A stretch of 64,000 bases of DNA from Achatina immaculata (GCA_009760885.1 CM019716.1:1803501-1867500), one strand, 5' to 3'; shown: positions 44,945 to 56,830, numbered from the stretch's first letter. The notes: generated by a model from the sequence alone, not told the origin. Made by a program: numbers and translations.

Positions 44945-46745
44945 TTAGTGATGATTGAACTTAAAGCAGGAGGAAAGGAATATGCAACAGTCTATCAAGC
45001 ACTATGTAAAAAGATACGGCATTCAGATATTTGGCCAAAAGAATGGAAAAGAACTGTACTCATACCACTGCCAAAAAAAGGGTAACCAGAAATTATGCAC
45101 AAACTACAGAACTGTAGATTAGTCATGAGAGTAACATTCTGTTAAAAATCATAATGGGTAGACAATGCTGAAGTCGGAGACACGTGACCAGGGCAGTCTA
45201 GATAGGCAACCCCCTCTCACCCGCCGGGGATATACTGATATCCAAAACACGTCGAGGTTTTCCAGTGAGAAAGTCCAACTCTAGATTAAACTGGTGCAAC
45301 GAAAACCACAGTGTCGCGCAATTCCGCTTCTGTGACCCACCGAGAATACAGGCCCAAGTCCAGCGATACACTGAACCTCTTGTGGTCCTTTCGGGGACCT
45401 CTTATGGTCCTCTCTGGGACCAAAGGAGGACCACAGGACCTATTGTGATCCTATCAAGGACTACAGGAGCAAATTCAGTAGGATCACGGGGCGGTCTTGG
45501 TGGTAGAAGCGAAGGAAGAATAAGAAGAAGATAATGGGTAGACTTTGTAAGAAAGTAGAAGTCAATATGGTCCAAGCCGGTTTCAAGCAAGTAAGAGGAT
45601 CAAGAGATCATATATTCAATATAAGATTAATAATAGAGAAATACAGATTCTATATCAATCTTTTATAAACTATTTAAAGGCATTTGATTGGGTATAACAC
45701 CATAAAATTTGGGAAATAACGGAAGAAAGTGGGATTTCCAACACATTTGATACAATTAACATCACTGCTATAGCTAGACCAACAGACAGCAGTAAGAATA
45801 AATGTTGAAACAACAACTTGGTTTAACATAAAACAAGGGGTGTATATTGTCCCATTATTTATTTTACTTGTATACTGAAAATATAATGAGGAATATTAGA
45901 TAAGATGTAGACAAAGAATATTAGGACGCCATAACAAGTGGAGGTTATGAAATACCAGAGATTAGATATGCTGGTGATACAGTATCGCTGTCCACAACAC
46001 AAAGAGGAATTGAAAAACTAATTAATATCAGTCCGTAAGAACAGCGAGGAGCAAAATCTCTATCTTAATGCGAAGAAAATGAAATTGATGACTTCTGTCA
46101 AAACAAATAAGGCAGCTGAAATATATATCAGTGAGGAAATATTGGAAGAAGTGGAGAGTTTTGAATATCTTTGATCACTACTAACTAATAATGGAGAAAC
46201 AATGAGGGAAGTTAAAAAGGAGGACATCTATCGCTATTCAGAAAGTAAAACAAGTAAAGAATCTGTGGAGAGGAAAGACAGAACTACAAAAAGATGATTT
46301 TTAAGGGCATGCATCTTCCCCATCACAACATATGCCTGTGAGACCTGGACACTTAACAAAACAGCTGAGAAAAAATAAATGCCTTTAAATGTAAATGCTA
46401 CAGAAGAGTTCTTCAAATATCATGAACAGAAAAAAGGACAAATATATCCACACTACAAGAATTTAATATTGAAGATGGCTGGCTGGTAAAGAGGATTAAA
46501 CAAAGAAAACTTAAATATTTTGGACACGTTAAACGTCATGATAATCTAGAGAAGACCGTCTTGGAAGTGTACATAATGGGAAAAAGAAAGAGAGGAAGAC
46601 CAAGGCGAAGATGGCTGCAAGACATCGTTGATGATCTGCAAATGGATGCATCAGCAGCAGGGCATTTTGCTTACAACCGAGAGGCCTACAGGAATCTTGT
46701 TAGGGAGGCAAAGTTCCGCAAGGGACATGCGAATGAGTGAATGAA
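44945..46745 (+). mobile_element. RTE-2 family LINE, longest copy, degenerate and interrupted
   Basis: The copy starts in the RT N-terminal region (MIELKAGGKEYATVYQALCKK, WPKEWKRTVLIPLPKKG). It is interrupted at 45164-45530 by another insertion, then resumes with VQAGFKQVRGSRDHIFNIRL. Many stops follow, but RT landmarks can be traced in all frames (IKQGV, YAGDTV-like for YADD). The C-terminal part reads LQEFNIEDGWLVKRIKQRKL and KKRKRGRPRRRWLQDIVDDL with frame jumps. It ends aagttccgcaagggacatgc plus gaatgagtgaatgaatgaac as tail. It lies in the EGF-ligand intron. Confidence 0.82.
45164..45530 (+). mobile_element. 367-bp retro-insertion with perfect 13-bp target duplication
   Basis: The sequence ataatgggtagac occurs at 45151-45163 and again at 45531-45543, splitting the RTE-2 copy. 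The inserted DNA ends in an A-rich tail (gaaggaagaataagaagaag), as expected of a LINE- or SINE-type insertion on +. An open frame (45265-45534) crosses most of it, but I recognise no domain. A likely identity is a 5'-truncated LINE 3' end or a SINE. Confidence 0.85.
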
Positions 46746-48189
46746 TGAACTATTCAGCGATAGCTTCCATTTACAAGTCAAAGAAAGCGCCAGATTGCGT
46801 CCCTTTACAGTTCGGATTAAATTGTGTATTTTGTGTTGGTGCCTTAGGAGCAACATTTTGAAGTAAGGAAACGTTAGTCACAGAGCAGCAGAAGCAAGAA
46901 CCGACTATTAACTAAAGCACAAATCATAAAAAACGCTTGGAATGAGCACTGCTGAAAGAACACATGAAGATCTCTTCTGTGAAATTAGATATATAACCTT
47001 TCTCATCATGGCACCATGAGAACGTGACAGTTCATAAAATAATTGTTTTGGTTAATCTGTTTCAGACCAAAAAAAAAACATTCTGAAAAAATGGTTCTTT
47101 CTTTGTGCTATTTGTCAAACTGTGGCGATTGTCTAGGCAAACTTTATATGCATTTATTAATTTTAGGCAAAGTTTATATGCATTTATTAATTTATCAGCA
47201 ATTTATGTCTGCGAAATCATTTTATTTAAAGTGTAAATACGATTTCAACAAAACAGATTCTAACAAAGAGATGAAAAAGAAACTGGCGATTTATTTTATA
47301 CAGAAATGGTTGAGGAAAAAAGCAAAAGAAACCAGAAAGGTATTTATGGGTGGTTAATTTCAGCGAAGTATGAAGCTATGATATAGTCTGGGCATATGAA
47401 AATTGTTAGAGGAGAAAAATCATAAATACAAAGCGTGAAAAATGAAGCGGAAAAGTGTTTTTGTCAAAAAGAAAATAAAAACATACATATACAGTGAAAA
47501 ATCAACATTCGCATCAGGTGTTGTTTTTTTTTCTTTTAAGTGCTATTAGCGATAAAAAGTATTCTCTAAGTACGTCTCTTTTTGTCATGCTAGTTAACAA
47601 AAGTGTTAATTCTTTTAACAAAACATCCGACAACGGTTTAATCTTTGAGCAATTTTCTTGAAATGAGATCTATTAAAAAAGTATTTGGATTTTCATTTCA
47701 TTACTTTAACTGAATATGTTCAAAGATTACTTCAGATCTTCCTTGCTTCAGGTTATCTCCGAGTTTCATTGGCAAATGTGATTTTGCTAGTTTGCCTAAG
47801 ATTTTCTAGCCATGCTGAATGTTGTCTGTTAATTTATGTCTGATTTTGTGCGCTTTCTTAATCTTTGTATTAGTCGCTTATCAGTCATCCTCGCCATCTT
47901 CATTTATGATCATATTCCTACTCCTTCTACCTTGAAAGTCTCTCATATGTTGTATAGAAAGTTCTATCATTTCGTTCACTTCATAATCATCAAAAGTTTC
48001 ATATCCTGATTCAAATCTGTATTCATTACATGTCATAATTATATTTTTCCAGTAGACAGACTTTCCTGTTCAGACATTTCTCATTTCCAAAAAAAAAAAA
48101 AAATTGTGAGTCAAGAAAGTCTGCTTCTAAATGCTATGGAAATTTATGATTTGTATTAATTCTAGGTTATAATTTTTTTCTGCTAACTT
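46746..48189. other. AT-rich intronic stretch with no gene seen
   Basis: A 29-bp tandem duplication (tttatatgcatttattaatt) lies near 47141-47200. The open frame 47043-47357 spans it and is AT-rich with no recognised motif. The whole stretch is within the large EGF-ligand intron. Confidence 0.45.
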
Positions 48190-48805
48190 TTGTACACAAA
48201 TATCTAATTTGTTATTTATTCAAGTACATAAATATGTTATTTGCTGTTTAGCAATGCAAATAATTATATAAAATATTGTTTATTCCGATACATAAATAAG
48301 TGATTTATTGTTTACGAGTACTTAAACATGTGATTTGTTGTTTATTTCAATAATAAATATGCGATTCTTTGTTACGTCTTGCAGGTAAATATATGTGTGT
48401 GTTGTTAGTTTCATATATACTTATATCCTTGTACATAATAAATGTTATTAACTCTTGCTCATAAAAATGTGATTTGTTGTTAACTCTTACCCATAAATAT
48501 GTGATTTGTTGTTCTCTTGTCCATAAATATGTAATTTGTTGTTAACTCTTGCCCATAAATATGTGATTTGTTGTTAACTCTTACCCATAAATATGTGATT
48601 TGTTGTTAACTCTTGCCCATAAACATGTGATTAGTTGTTAACTCTTGCCAATAAATATGTGATATGTTGTTAACTCTTGCACAAAAATATATTATTAGTT
48701 TTTAACTCTTGCACATAAATATGTCATTAATGTTAACTCTTGCACATAAATATGTGATTCTTTGTTAACTCTTGCCCATAAATATGTGATTTGTTATTAA
48801 CTAAA
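48190..48805. repeat. 32-bp AT-rich minisatellite, about 11 good copies plus decayed flank
   Basis: The unit gttgttaactcttgcccata (then aatatgtgattt) recurs every 32 bp from about 48440 to 48800. The 48190-48440 part contains looser versions (cataaatatgttatttg). Confidence 0.88.
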
Positions 48806-50489
48806 GTAAAGTGAAATGGTCTAAAGATACATTTTAAAAAGAAATTAAACTAATGACTATTTTATTTTTGACGCTATTGTCTGACGAGTAGAGAAGGGCT
48901 TGTTTGGTCTTAGCAGAAGAAGAAGATATGAAGCAGATAACATGTTACAAGTTGCGGAACCGGTAGAGTTTAATTTTGATTAGTACTTTTCTGTCTCTCT
49001 GTCCTGGTTGTGTCTATGTTTACTCCGTTGGTCCTTGACTTTCCTGTACTACCCACAAGCTAGTCGGCATGACATAAACGTGTGGTAATGAGTACTGTAA
49101 TATGCCAGCAGCAGGATATCCGCGATTTAAAAAGAGGTACCAGTAGCTTTTCTCGTCTTAAAAGATAGTTCTGACCCAGGCAGATGCATGACAGTAAACG
49201 AGTAAAATGTTACGCACATGAACATCATCAGCGTGAAGGAAAGAGAATGAGGAAAAAAAGGCAACAAAAACACACAAAAAAGGGTGCACGAAGACATATA
49301 TAATATGTCAGACAAGTAAACCGTGGATCAAAGCATTGTGTTTGCTGGTGAGTACATCATTTGGTGTTTTATGAAAAAGGGCCAGAAGGATTGATAAAAT
49401 GGTGCGCTTACCGCTGTCTGATTTTTAGAAAGAGAAATGGTCAGAAATCAAAATTAGTATATTAGTATTTGCCAGTTGAAATATTCAATTTTACTTTAAA
49501 AATCTAATAATTTGAGAAAAAGCTCACGTTAATGAAAGAGTGTGCGCCCAGCTTTCTTGTTTCAAGGAAAAATGAAGTGAATGTAATAGATCTAGCGAAA
49601 TGCCAACACAGATTCTGATACTTCCTCAGACGATCTAGGGAGCTGTGTAGTTGTTTCGCTCTATAGGAGCGCTATTGTTACTACACAGCAACTTCAAAGG
49701 ACAAAGCGAGCCATATTTCATGCAGCCTTCCTAGTAACAGGCTACTGTGACACTTGACCAGTTCGACAGGGAGCAACTTGCTTCTTGGGCCTCCTCCATA
49801 AAATGCAGAAAACCGTTATGGTCTACTTCCTATCCGATGTCATCTGACGAAAGCTAATAATTCACAACAACAGGGGAAGTAACCAGTTGTTATTATTCTG
49901 GAATCATATAATTACGGAAAATAATTCACATACTGATTACAATAAAAGCGTTAATGACAAACGAAGCAGCAGATGGAGGCAGTAATACCTTCCTTCTTAG
50001 CGCTTTTCAACCTGATATTGAGAAACCTGTGTCCCTATATGAAACCCATCCATCACATTAAAAGTTGAGAAAATAACGCTGTAGGTGAGTTATAAATATG
50101 CTCCTTCATACTGTTAAATAAACTGGTTTGCCAGCTGAAGTGTTTTAGTTGTGTAATACATAACCTAGTTTAGAAGGCCATTGTGCGAGTAGTGCATAAC
50201 GTGAAGGGAGGGGCGCGGGGAGGAGAGAGGGAGCGTTGAGGATGTGGTCTGGGAGAAAAGGTGGGCGGCAACCGAAACGAATCTGGGAAACACTGATGTA
50301 TATTATGTCCTGAACTTGGCGGTGAGAGAGTTAAAGAACTTTGGCGTTTTGCGTCGGTTCGGAGAAGCGTTGAGAGAAACATGATTAATGCATGTGATTT
50401 TCTAACCGACAAATTATAATAATAATAATTATAATGTTAGTAATAATAATAATAATCATGTGAAACTCTCCATTCCATGTCACTAAGGC
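48806..50489. other. 1.7-kb intronic stretch with no gene seen
   Basis: No coding-like frame and no large array is visible. An (AAT)n tract lies at about 50415-50455. Confidence 0.45.
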
Positions 50490-50710
50490 ATACTGGGGAT
50501 ACAAATGCTAGACCCGGATTTCCAAGACCGTGGGCACAGGAAGGTCTGATGTGGTCGGTACATCACGCCTGGTCGCGTTAATCTTCCCAGATTTCTCTGG
50601 TTCCCATTTTTAGAGGCTGGGTGGGGCCCCGGGGCCTTTATGGTGTGGTGGTAGCAACAGAAATCCCCACTGTTGGGGCTTGAACCCAATACCACCAGGT
50701 TAGTAGTTTT
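50490..50710 (-). mobile_element. tRNA-derived SINE with the shared central domain
   Basis: On -, a B-box-like gggttcaagcccc (about 50680-50692) precedes the block ggccccgg-gcc-cacccagc then tctaaaaatgggaaccagag. That block aligns well with 23870-23915 of the + strand SINE. Confidence 0.7.
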
Positions 50711-50957
50711 CATAATAATAATAATAATACTTGTTATTTGAATCAATTTCACGTGTTAACCGAAATGCTGAATCTATAAACTCCTTAATTAAAGTTTAAA
50801 AAAAAACGGAGAGTATCAATTTCAGGCCACAAAAAAATTTCCAATTTCATAAAAATTGGTATTCATGCAAAGTGTTGCTGCTAATATCCAGGCACGACTT
50901 ACAAGAAGGCTGAAGGTCTAAATAGGGTGAGTATGGGCGCCAAATTTAGAGAGAGAG

Positions 50958-51450
50958 AGAGAGAGAGAGGAGATTTAGGGGGAAGGAGAGAGAAGAAGAG
51001 AGATTTAAGAGGAAGGAGAGAGAAGAAGAGAGATTTAGGGGAAAGAGAGAGAAGAAGGGATATTTAGGGGAAAGGAGAGGGAAGAAGAGAGATTTAGGGG
51101 GAAGGAGAGAGAAGAAGAGAGATTTAGGGGGAAGGAGAGAGAACAAGGGAGATTTAGGGGGAAGGAGAGAGAAGAAGAGAGATTTAGGGGGAAGGAGAGA
51201 GAACAAGGGAGATTTAGGGGGAAGGAGAGAGAAGAGAGATTTAGGGGGATGGAGAGAGATTTAGGGGGAAGGAGAGAGAAGAAGAGAGATTTAGGGGGAA
51301 GGAGAGAGAAGAGAGAGATTTAGGGGGAAGGAGAGAGAAGAAGAGAGATTTAGGGGGAAGGAGAGAGATTTAGGGGGAAGGAGAGAGAATAAAAGAGATT
51401 TAGGGGAAAGGAGAGAGAAGAAGGAAGATTTAGGGGGAAGGAGAGAGAAG
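50958..51450. repeat. GA-rich minisatellite, unit about 30 bp
   Basis: The unit gagatttagggggaaggaga (then gagaagaa) occurs about 16 times with length variants. It lies just downstream, on the - strand, of the second EGF exon, inside the intron. Confidence 0.93.
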
Positions 51451-51670
51451 GTAATCGTTACCTTTATATTTACATGGAGACAAATTCAATTTTTCCTTTA
51501 AATGAACCCTTTTTTCTTTTTTTTTTCATTTCACAATTTTCAGTGTGAGTCATTTACTGATTTCTCCTTAGCGTGTTTCATCTTGCTATATCTCTGTGAC
51601 TGACATTGCACGGTAGGAGAAAAAAAAACTGCAGACAACAAACACACGAAATTATGAGTAGAATAGTTAC

Positions 51671-51726
51671 CGTAGATATCGTCATCAATCTCCTCACATC
51701 GAGTGCCTGTCCAAATTTCGGAACAT
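51671..51726 (-). CDS. EGF-family ligand gene, second EGF half-exon
   Basis: On -, the acceptor follows a pyrimidine-rich tract (ctcactccccctcccc...accaaag) and the donor is GTAACT. The exon supplies one base to complete a Gln codon (CA from 52328 plus A). It then encodes CSEIWTGTRCEEIDDDIY, ending with one base, G. Its two cysteines are numbers five and six of the EGF fold, with eight residues between them and the usual aromatic-x-Gly. Both junction phases match the neighbours at 52328 and 43366. Confidence 0.8.
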
Positions 51727-52327
51727 CTTTGGTTTGTGGGGGGAGGGGGAGTGAGAGAAGAAGTCAGGATAAAAGCCATGATTAACAGTGTAATTTGTGT
51801 TGTTAATTATTTTAAACTGGGAGAAGTGTGTATATAACAATGGAAATTTATGTGTATACTTTTACACTGCATGAGATTATTCGTGTACATACATGTAGTG
51901 GGAGATACAAAGAAAGACAGAGACGTAGAAACAGTGACCGATAGATACCGAGACAGAGAAACAGACAGACAGACAAGACAAGGCAGATAGACAGACAGAT
52001 AGATATCGTACACGACTGAGTTAAAAATAAACTACATACCTATGAAATAGAGGGATTAGAGCCTGCAAAGCTGGGATTATGAGAGTACACTGTACTAGCT
52101 TCTCAGTATTTTAAGCGACAAAGCATATTTTCACGTAAAATGAGTCCTGTCCATAAGTATACAAAAGAGGTGACATGTGTAAACTCCAAAAAAAAGAGTG
52201 TTACGAGAATGAAGAAATGTTGGAAAACCTTTGCTTACAACGACAACGAAAAATGAAGACCCACAGAACATGAACATTATTAAATGGAACTAGTTTTAAT
52301 GCAAATTTGTGAAGAGTAACCACTTAC

Positions 52328-52541
52328 TGGCAGTATGCGCTCCGAGTATCAATGAGTTCCAGAGCAAAACACACTCCTCCATTGAGACAGGCTGCCTCTT
52401 TGACTTCCTCTTGGGTACAATCGAGCTTGCCACTGGCTGGAAGACGAGTGGTTCGGTCTTCATGGGCCAGTGAGGTTCGTTCATTGGGGTTCGATGTGGT
52501 TGATGGGGGTTTAGTCCGTGCAGGGGTTCGTCCGCAGCCAT
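52328..52541 (-). CDS. EGF-family growth-factor ligand gene, first EGF half-exon
   Basis: On -, the acceptor ctgtttcag precedes 52541 and the donor GTAAGT follows 52328. The frame encodes a Thr/Pro/Ser-rich stretch (RTPARTKPPSTTSNPNERTS) and then cysteines one to four of an EGF domain (DCTQEEVKEAAC, CLNGGVC, then RSAYC). Together with 51726-51671 the spacing is C-x9-C-x5-C-x12-C-x-C-x8-C. This is close to the pattern of EGF-receptor ligands, including NGG and YC-x-C. The domain is split between cysteines 4 and 5, as in vertebrate EGF-receptor ligand genes. A transmembrane exon comes next (43366-43264), so the product would be a single-pass precursor releasing a soluble ligand. The signal peptide exon should lie at higher coordinates but was not found. 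An EGF-repeat adhesion protein is less likely. Confidence 0.82.
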
Positions 52542-52584
52542 CTGAAACAGATTTTTTTTTCTGAAACGTTCGTCTTCAATGTAG

Positions 52585-52860
52585 CCTATTGAAGAAGAAG
52601 AAGAAGAAGAAGAAGAGAGACAGAGAAGGAGAGAGAAACAGATAGAGAGAGAAAAGAAACAGAGAAAAATAAAAATAGTGAGAGAATTAAAGAGATAAAG
52701 GGAGAGAAAGAAATAGAGGGAGATAGAGAAAGAGCCAGAAAAAAGACAAGAGATAGAAAGAGAAAGAGATACATAGATATAAGAGCTAGTTAGAAAGAGA
52801 GAAAAAGAGATAAAACGAGGGAGAAAAAGATGAAGAGAGTGAGACAGAAAAAAAGATCTT
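52585..52860. repeat. (GAA)n and GA-rich low-complexity tract
   Basis: A pure (GAA)n of about 32 bp at 52588-52617 passes into irregular gagaaaga sequence. It lies immediately upstream of the EGF exon on the - strand. Confidence 0.9.
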
Positions 52861-53235
52861 GATTTGTGGAAGGCATGAAGTTATATTTAGAGAAGAAGTT
52901 TCGTGAGTAAATGAAAAGTAAAATTTATTTAAAATAAATACAGAAAAAAAAAACGCGACTGGGCGATGAAAGCCATAAAAAAACGAGATAGAACCCGAGA
53001 AAAAATAGACAAAATAATCAAAATATACATTACTTTATAACATAAACAGAAGGTGCGATTATTAGTTTTATATACATAAGTTTGTCATGGCAGGGCCCAA
53101 CTTGGCTTAGTATAGATCCTGACTGTAGATCCAACCAGACTCAGTTGTCATCATGGGAAGTAGAAATGGTTAATGAGGAATACCGACAAGTAATGGGAAA
53201 TAGATATAAATAATGAAACATTGTAGTTCAATAAC

Positions 53236-53495
53236 GAGAAATTCATTCATTCATTCATTTGCATGTCCCTTGCGGAACTTTGCCTCCCAAACAGCACTCC
53301 TGTAGACCTCTCGGTTGTAAGCAAGATGTACTGCCGCTGCAGCATCCATTTGCAGATCGTCAACGATATCTTACAGCCATCTTCGTTATGGTCTTCCTCT
53401 CTTTCTTTTTCCCATTATGTATCCTTCCAATACGGTCTTCTCTAAATTATCATGACGTTTAATGTGTCCAAAATATTTAAGCTTTCTCTCTTTTT
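53236..53495 (-). mobile_element. RTE-2 family LINE 3' end
   Basis: The + strand begins with an (attc)n tail (53241-53260). It continues with the complement of the family's 3' end: tgcatgtcccttgcggaact, then gcaagatgtactgccgctgc. It is truncated at about 53495 after the complement of the LKYFGH segment. Confidence 0.85.
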
Positions 53496-53612
53496 AGAGA
53501 GAAATACAGATAAATAATGGGAAAATATGTATGAATAATAAAACTCAAAGCTGAATAGTGGAAAAGGGAAAAATAATAAGTTAAATAATACCTTTTTGAA
53601 AAGTCACCAATC

Positions 53613-53620
<8 letters not shown>

Positions 53621-53652
<32 letters not shown>

Positions 53653-53900
53653 AAAGCCACCAACCAAGAAGAGAGAAAGAGAGAGATTTTTTAAAGCCAC
53701 CAACCAAGAAGAGAGTGAGACAGAGAGAGAGAGAGAAACAGAGAGAGAGAGAGACAGAGATAGAGAGAGAAAAAGAGAGACAGAGAGAAACAGAGAGTCA
53801 GAGATAGAGACAAAGAAAAACAGATAGAGACAGAGAAAGACCAGAGAGAGACAGAGATAGAGACAGAGAGAGACGGAGAGACACAGAGAGAAAGGGAGGA
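53621..53900. repeat. (GA)n-rich low-complexity tract with short duplications
   Basis: A (GA)n run at 53615-53646 is followed by two copies of tttttaaagccaccaaccaa and further gagacaga repeats. Confidence 0.9.
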
Positions 53901-54302
53901 GAGACACCGACTATGAGGGTGTATAGATGCACAGCAAAAGTTTTTATTAACAAAACGTTAATGCTCAATGTTTAAGGATCAATTAAAAATAGATAAGGGA
54001 AATATTTGAACCATAACATAAATAAAAGCATTACATAAGCCTATGTACAAAAATAATACCGTTGAGATTATGAAAGAAACATTGGGATGAATATCTCAAA
54101 TAAATGCTTTGATACAATAACAATGTCTCTGTTTAACAGTATATTGCAAAATACCTGTTTTTAACTGTTACTGTAAACAATGGCTAGTAAAATAGGACTT
54201 GAAATTAACATTCAATAATTAGTGTATAAGTATATAACTATACACGAAATGTAATAAACAATGTCTCTGTTTAATAATATATTGCAAAATACCCGTATTT
54301 TT

Positions 54303-54995
54303 AATTAACAAGGATAAAACAAAAATAATGAAGGTTCTCTTTAACGACGAAGGACAAATATATGTGGAAGGAACAGCTGTTCAAAGAGTAAACCATTTTG
54401 CATATCTCGACAGCTATCCACAATGGTGACACTAGAAAAGAAGTTAGAATTCGAATTGCCAAAGCAGCATTGGCCTTCAAGAATCTTGAGAACATGTGGC
54501 ATTCAAAAGTTATAAGCACAAAAACCTAGTTAAGATTATTCAAGTCACATGTAATATCCACCCTCATTTATGCATGTGAAAGCTGGAAAACAACTAAAGA
54601 AATAAATAACAGTAATGCGAACTCTTTAGAAAACAAATGCCTAAGGAAAATACTCGGTATAAAGTGGAATGAATTCAAGAACAACGCAGAGATCAGACAG
54701 ATGAGCAAACAACAACCAGTCTCATGGTTGATCATAAAAAGAATATGGACACATGTCGGTCATGTGATGAGAAGAAACAATAAGAGAATCCCCAAACAAA
54801 CTATCAAATGAAACACAACAGGCCGAAGAAAAAGAGGTCGACCACGTGAAACTCTAAAGAGGACATTGTTAAGAGAAGCCAATTCAGTGGGTATAACATC
54901 CCTTGATGAGACTGAAAAATTCGCCGAAGACAGGACATCTTGGCGAACTACCATGCGGGCCCTATGTGACGTTTAACGACACGGGAAGAATGTAA
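54303..54995 (+). mobile_element. RTE-3 family LINE 3' end
   Basis: The frame reads NKDKTKIMKVLFNDEGQIYV, then VNHFAYLDSYP with a frameshift. It goes on with KEVRIRIAKAALAFKNLENM, STLIYACESWKTTKEI, and later broken parts matching HVMRRNNKRIP. It ends gtgacgtttaacgacacggg and a short gtaagatgtaaa tail. Confidence 0.83.
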
Positions 54996-55137
54996 GATGT
55001 AAACAGTGTAAACAGCATGCTGTCAGAGGCTGGGAAATTAGGCTGTCAACATTATTTAGTATACAAGTTGCTACAAAGATATTTTGCCATCGTGTGGCAA
55101 AGTGGATATGGTTGGTTCTTGATATTGAAGTATATAC

Positions 55138-55450
55138 AGCAAAAATAACTAATGAAGAATGTAGGAGAAGAGCTGGAGAGACAAAAAACCGTGTCAAAAA
55201 GATAAGAGAGAGACAATGTACTTTCATAGGACATGCAATGAGAAGAGGGGGCATTGAAAATATTATAACAACAGGAGGGATGGAAGGAAGAAGATCAAGA
55301 GGAAGACCAAGAGAAATGATACTGGACAGTCTGACGGGATGGTGTGAGAGGAGATCACCAACTGAGCTGATGGCATGCATGAAGGATCGCGTACTCTGGA
55401 GAAGCATAATAGCCAACGCCAGTCGGCACGGCACATGATGATGATGATAC
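55138..55450 (+). mobile_element. RTE-1 family LINE 3' end
   Basis: The frame reads KITNEECRRRAGETKN, then RQCTFIGHAMRRGGIENIIT, SRGRPREMILDSLTGW and IIANASRHGT with its stop, and a (ATG)n tail at 55436-55449. It is 5'-truncated. It lies about 140 bp from the RTE-3 end. Confidence 0.88.
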
Positions 55451-55955
55451 AGTGTTATTGTGCCCTGCATTGATTATGTTGTAAGTATATGTGATATATG
55501 GTTGTTGGCTATGACCCCATCGAGCACCCCGGACTCAATTAGGTTGGTCGTGTATGAGTTTGGTTAGTAGAGATGATTTCCGTAAGGATGATAGTGCATG
55601 TACTGGGTGCACTCATAGATGTGTATGGCAAGGTTGTAGTATGAGTTGGGATGGTGTTTATATATTTTATTTACAGCTGATATGGGCTGTCATACACTGA
55701 TGCCTGTGATCTATGCTGACAACATAGTATGATTTATTTATGTAGGAGACTTTATGCATATTTCTTGCCATAAGTTTTGATGGCCTTGCCATGCACATAT
55801 AGTATACATGTAATGTGGAATTTTGATATGAGGCTTGTTACAGCTGTTCAGAGTGGCAGCTTTATGTTCTAGTGTTCATGACACAAGCTGTTGTGAGGGC
55901 CCGCACTCTTTTGATAAAGCTTTACTTGTGTGTTATGTTAATATTCAATGCATTG

Positions 55956-55994
<39 letters not shown>

Positions 55995-56709
55995 TTCTTA
56001 TGAGAGCTAAGGTTGATATGACTGAGGATTACTGACTTTCATATTTTTGTTCTGTGATGCATTTCTATGTCATTGATTTCTAGGTTATATATGTACATAC
56101 ATACATACATATATTATGTGGTCCTTATGTGTGGACTGTGGTCAGAACCGTTACTGCTATTGTGTGTGTTCATGACGAGTGTCTTGATGTTGTCGCAGTA
56201 AACTTATTTTGTTAGTTGTTTTACACACACTGAGACATTTGTTTTCTATTTGGCATGAAAGATGACGAGAGAGTAGAAGTAGGCATAATTTCTATAGGTT
56301 GAACTGTTGGCTAACAAGGATCCAGGGGTCGGGATGGTTGTGGTCAGATATTCTTTAAAAAGAATTAGAGTTGATGGTCACGTTACGTTTGTACCACTGG
56401 AGGAATTTAATTACGTAATTACCAATCTCGTAAGTCGCTCATTCTCTCCCTGACGTTACTTCCTATTCTGTTTCCAATGAAATATTTCAGTTGCCTGGAT
56501 GTTTGGCAACCTGCCAAGCTTCTAAATTAGCTCAGCATCTAACATTTCAGCTGGGGTAGAAGTTTTAAATTTCTGGTTAACACACAAACATATAACTACC
56601 CTTTTTTTTTGTTTTAAACAAGTAAATAAACCAAGTTGTTCTGTGTAACCGAAGGACACACTAGCCGTGCTCTCCCATGCATTGAAACTTCAAAATGATA
56701 TGAGACGAT
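55451..56709. other. Stretch with no gene seen, (TA)n inside
   Basis: A (TA)n tract lies at about 55962-55990 and an (ATAC)n at about 56093-56112. No coding-like frame is visible. Confidence 0.45.
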
Positions 56710-56830
56710 TCATTCTACTTTGAGCAAAATGTCTGCCTCAGCGGATAAAGCCCGCAGATCCTCAAGTAATCTATCAACTGTTTTCTTTCTGCCATGTTGT
56801 TTCCCAGGCGGATGAGAGTAGCTCTTCTTC
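56710..56830 (-). CDS. Possible terminal coding exon, unrecognised protein
   Basis: On -, a strong pyrimidine tract (ttttgttttcccttttttta) and acttcag precede 56830. The frame after one base then encodes KKSYSHPPGKQHGRKKTVDR and ends LLEDLRALSAEADILLKVE with a TGA at 56712-56710. The residues are charged and helix-forming, unlike the surrounding repeats. No upstream exon was identified, and I do not recognise the family. It lies upstream of, and on the same strand as, the EGF-ligand exons. Its own stop codon excludes it from that transcript's reading frame. Confidence 0.35.

Noticed and set aside
47043..47357. A 104-codon + strand frame.
   Set aside because: It is AT-rich, crosses a 29-bp tandem duplication and lies inside the EGF-ligand intron on the opposite strand. 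No recognised domain.
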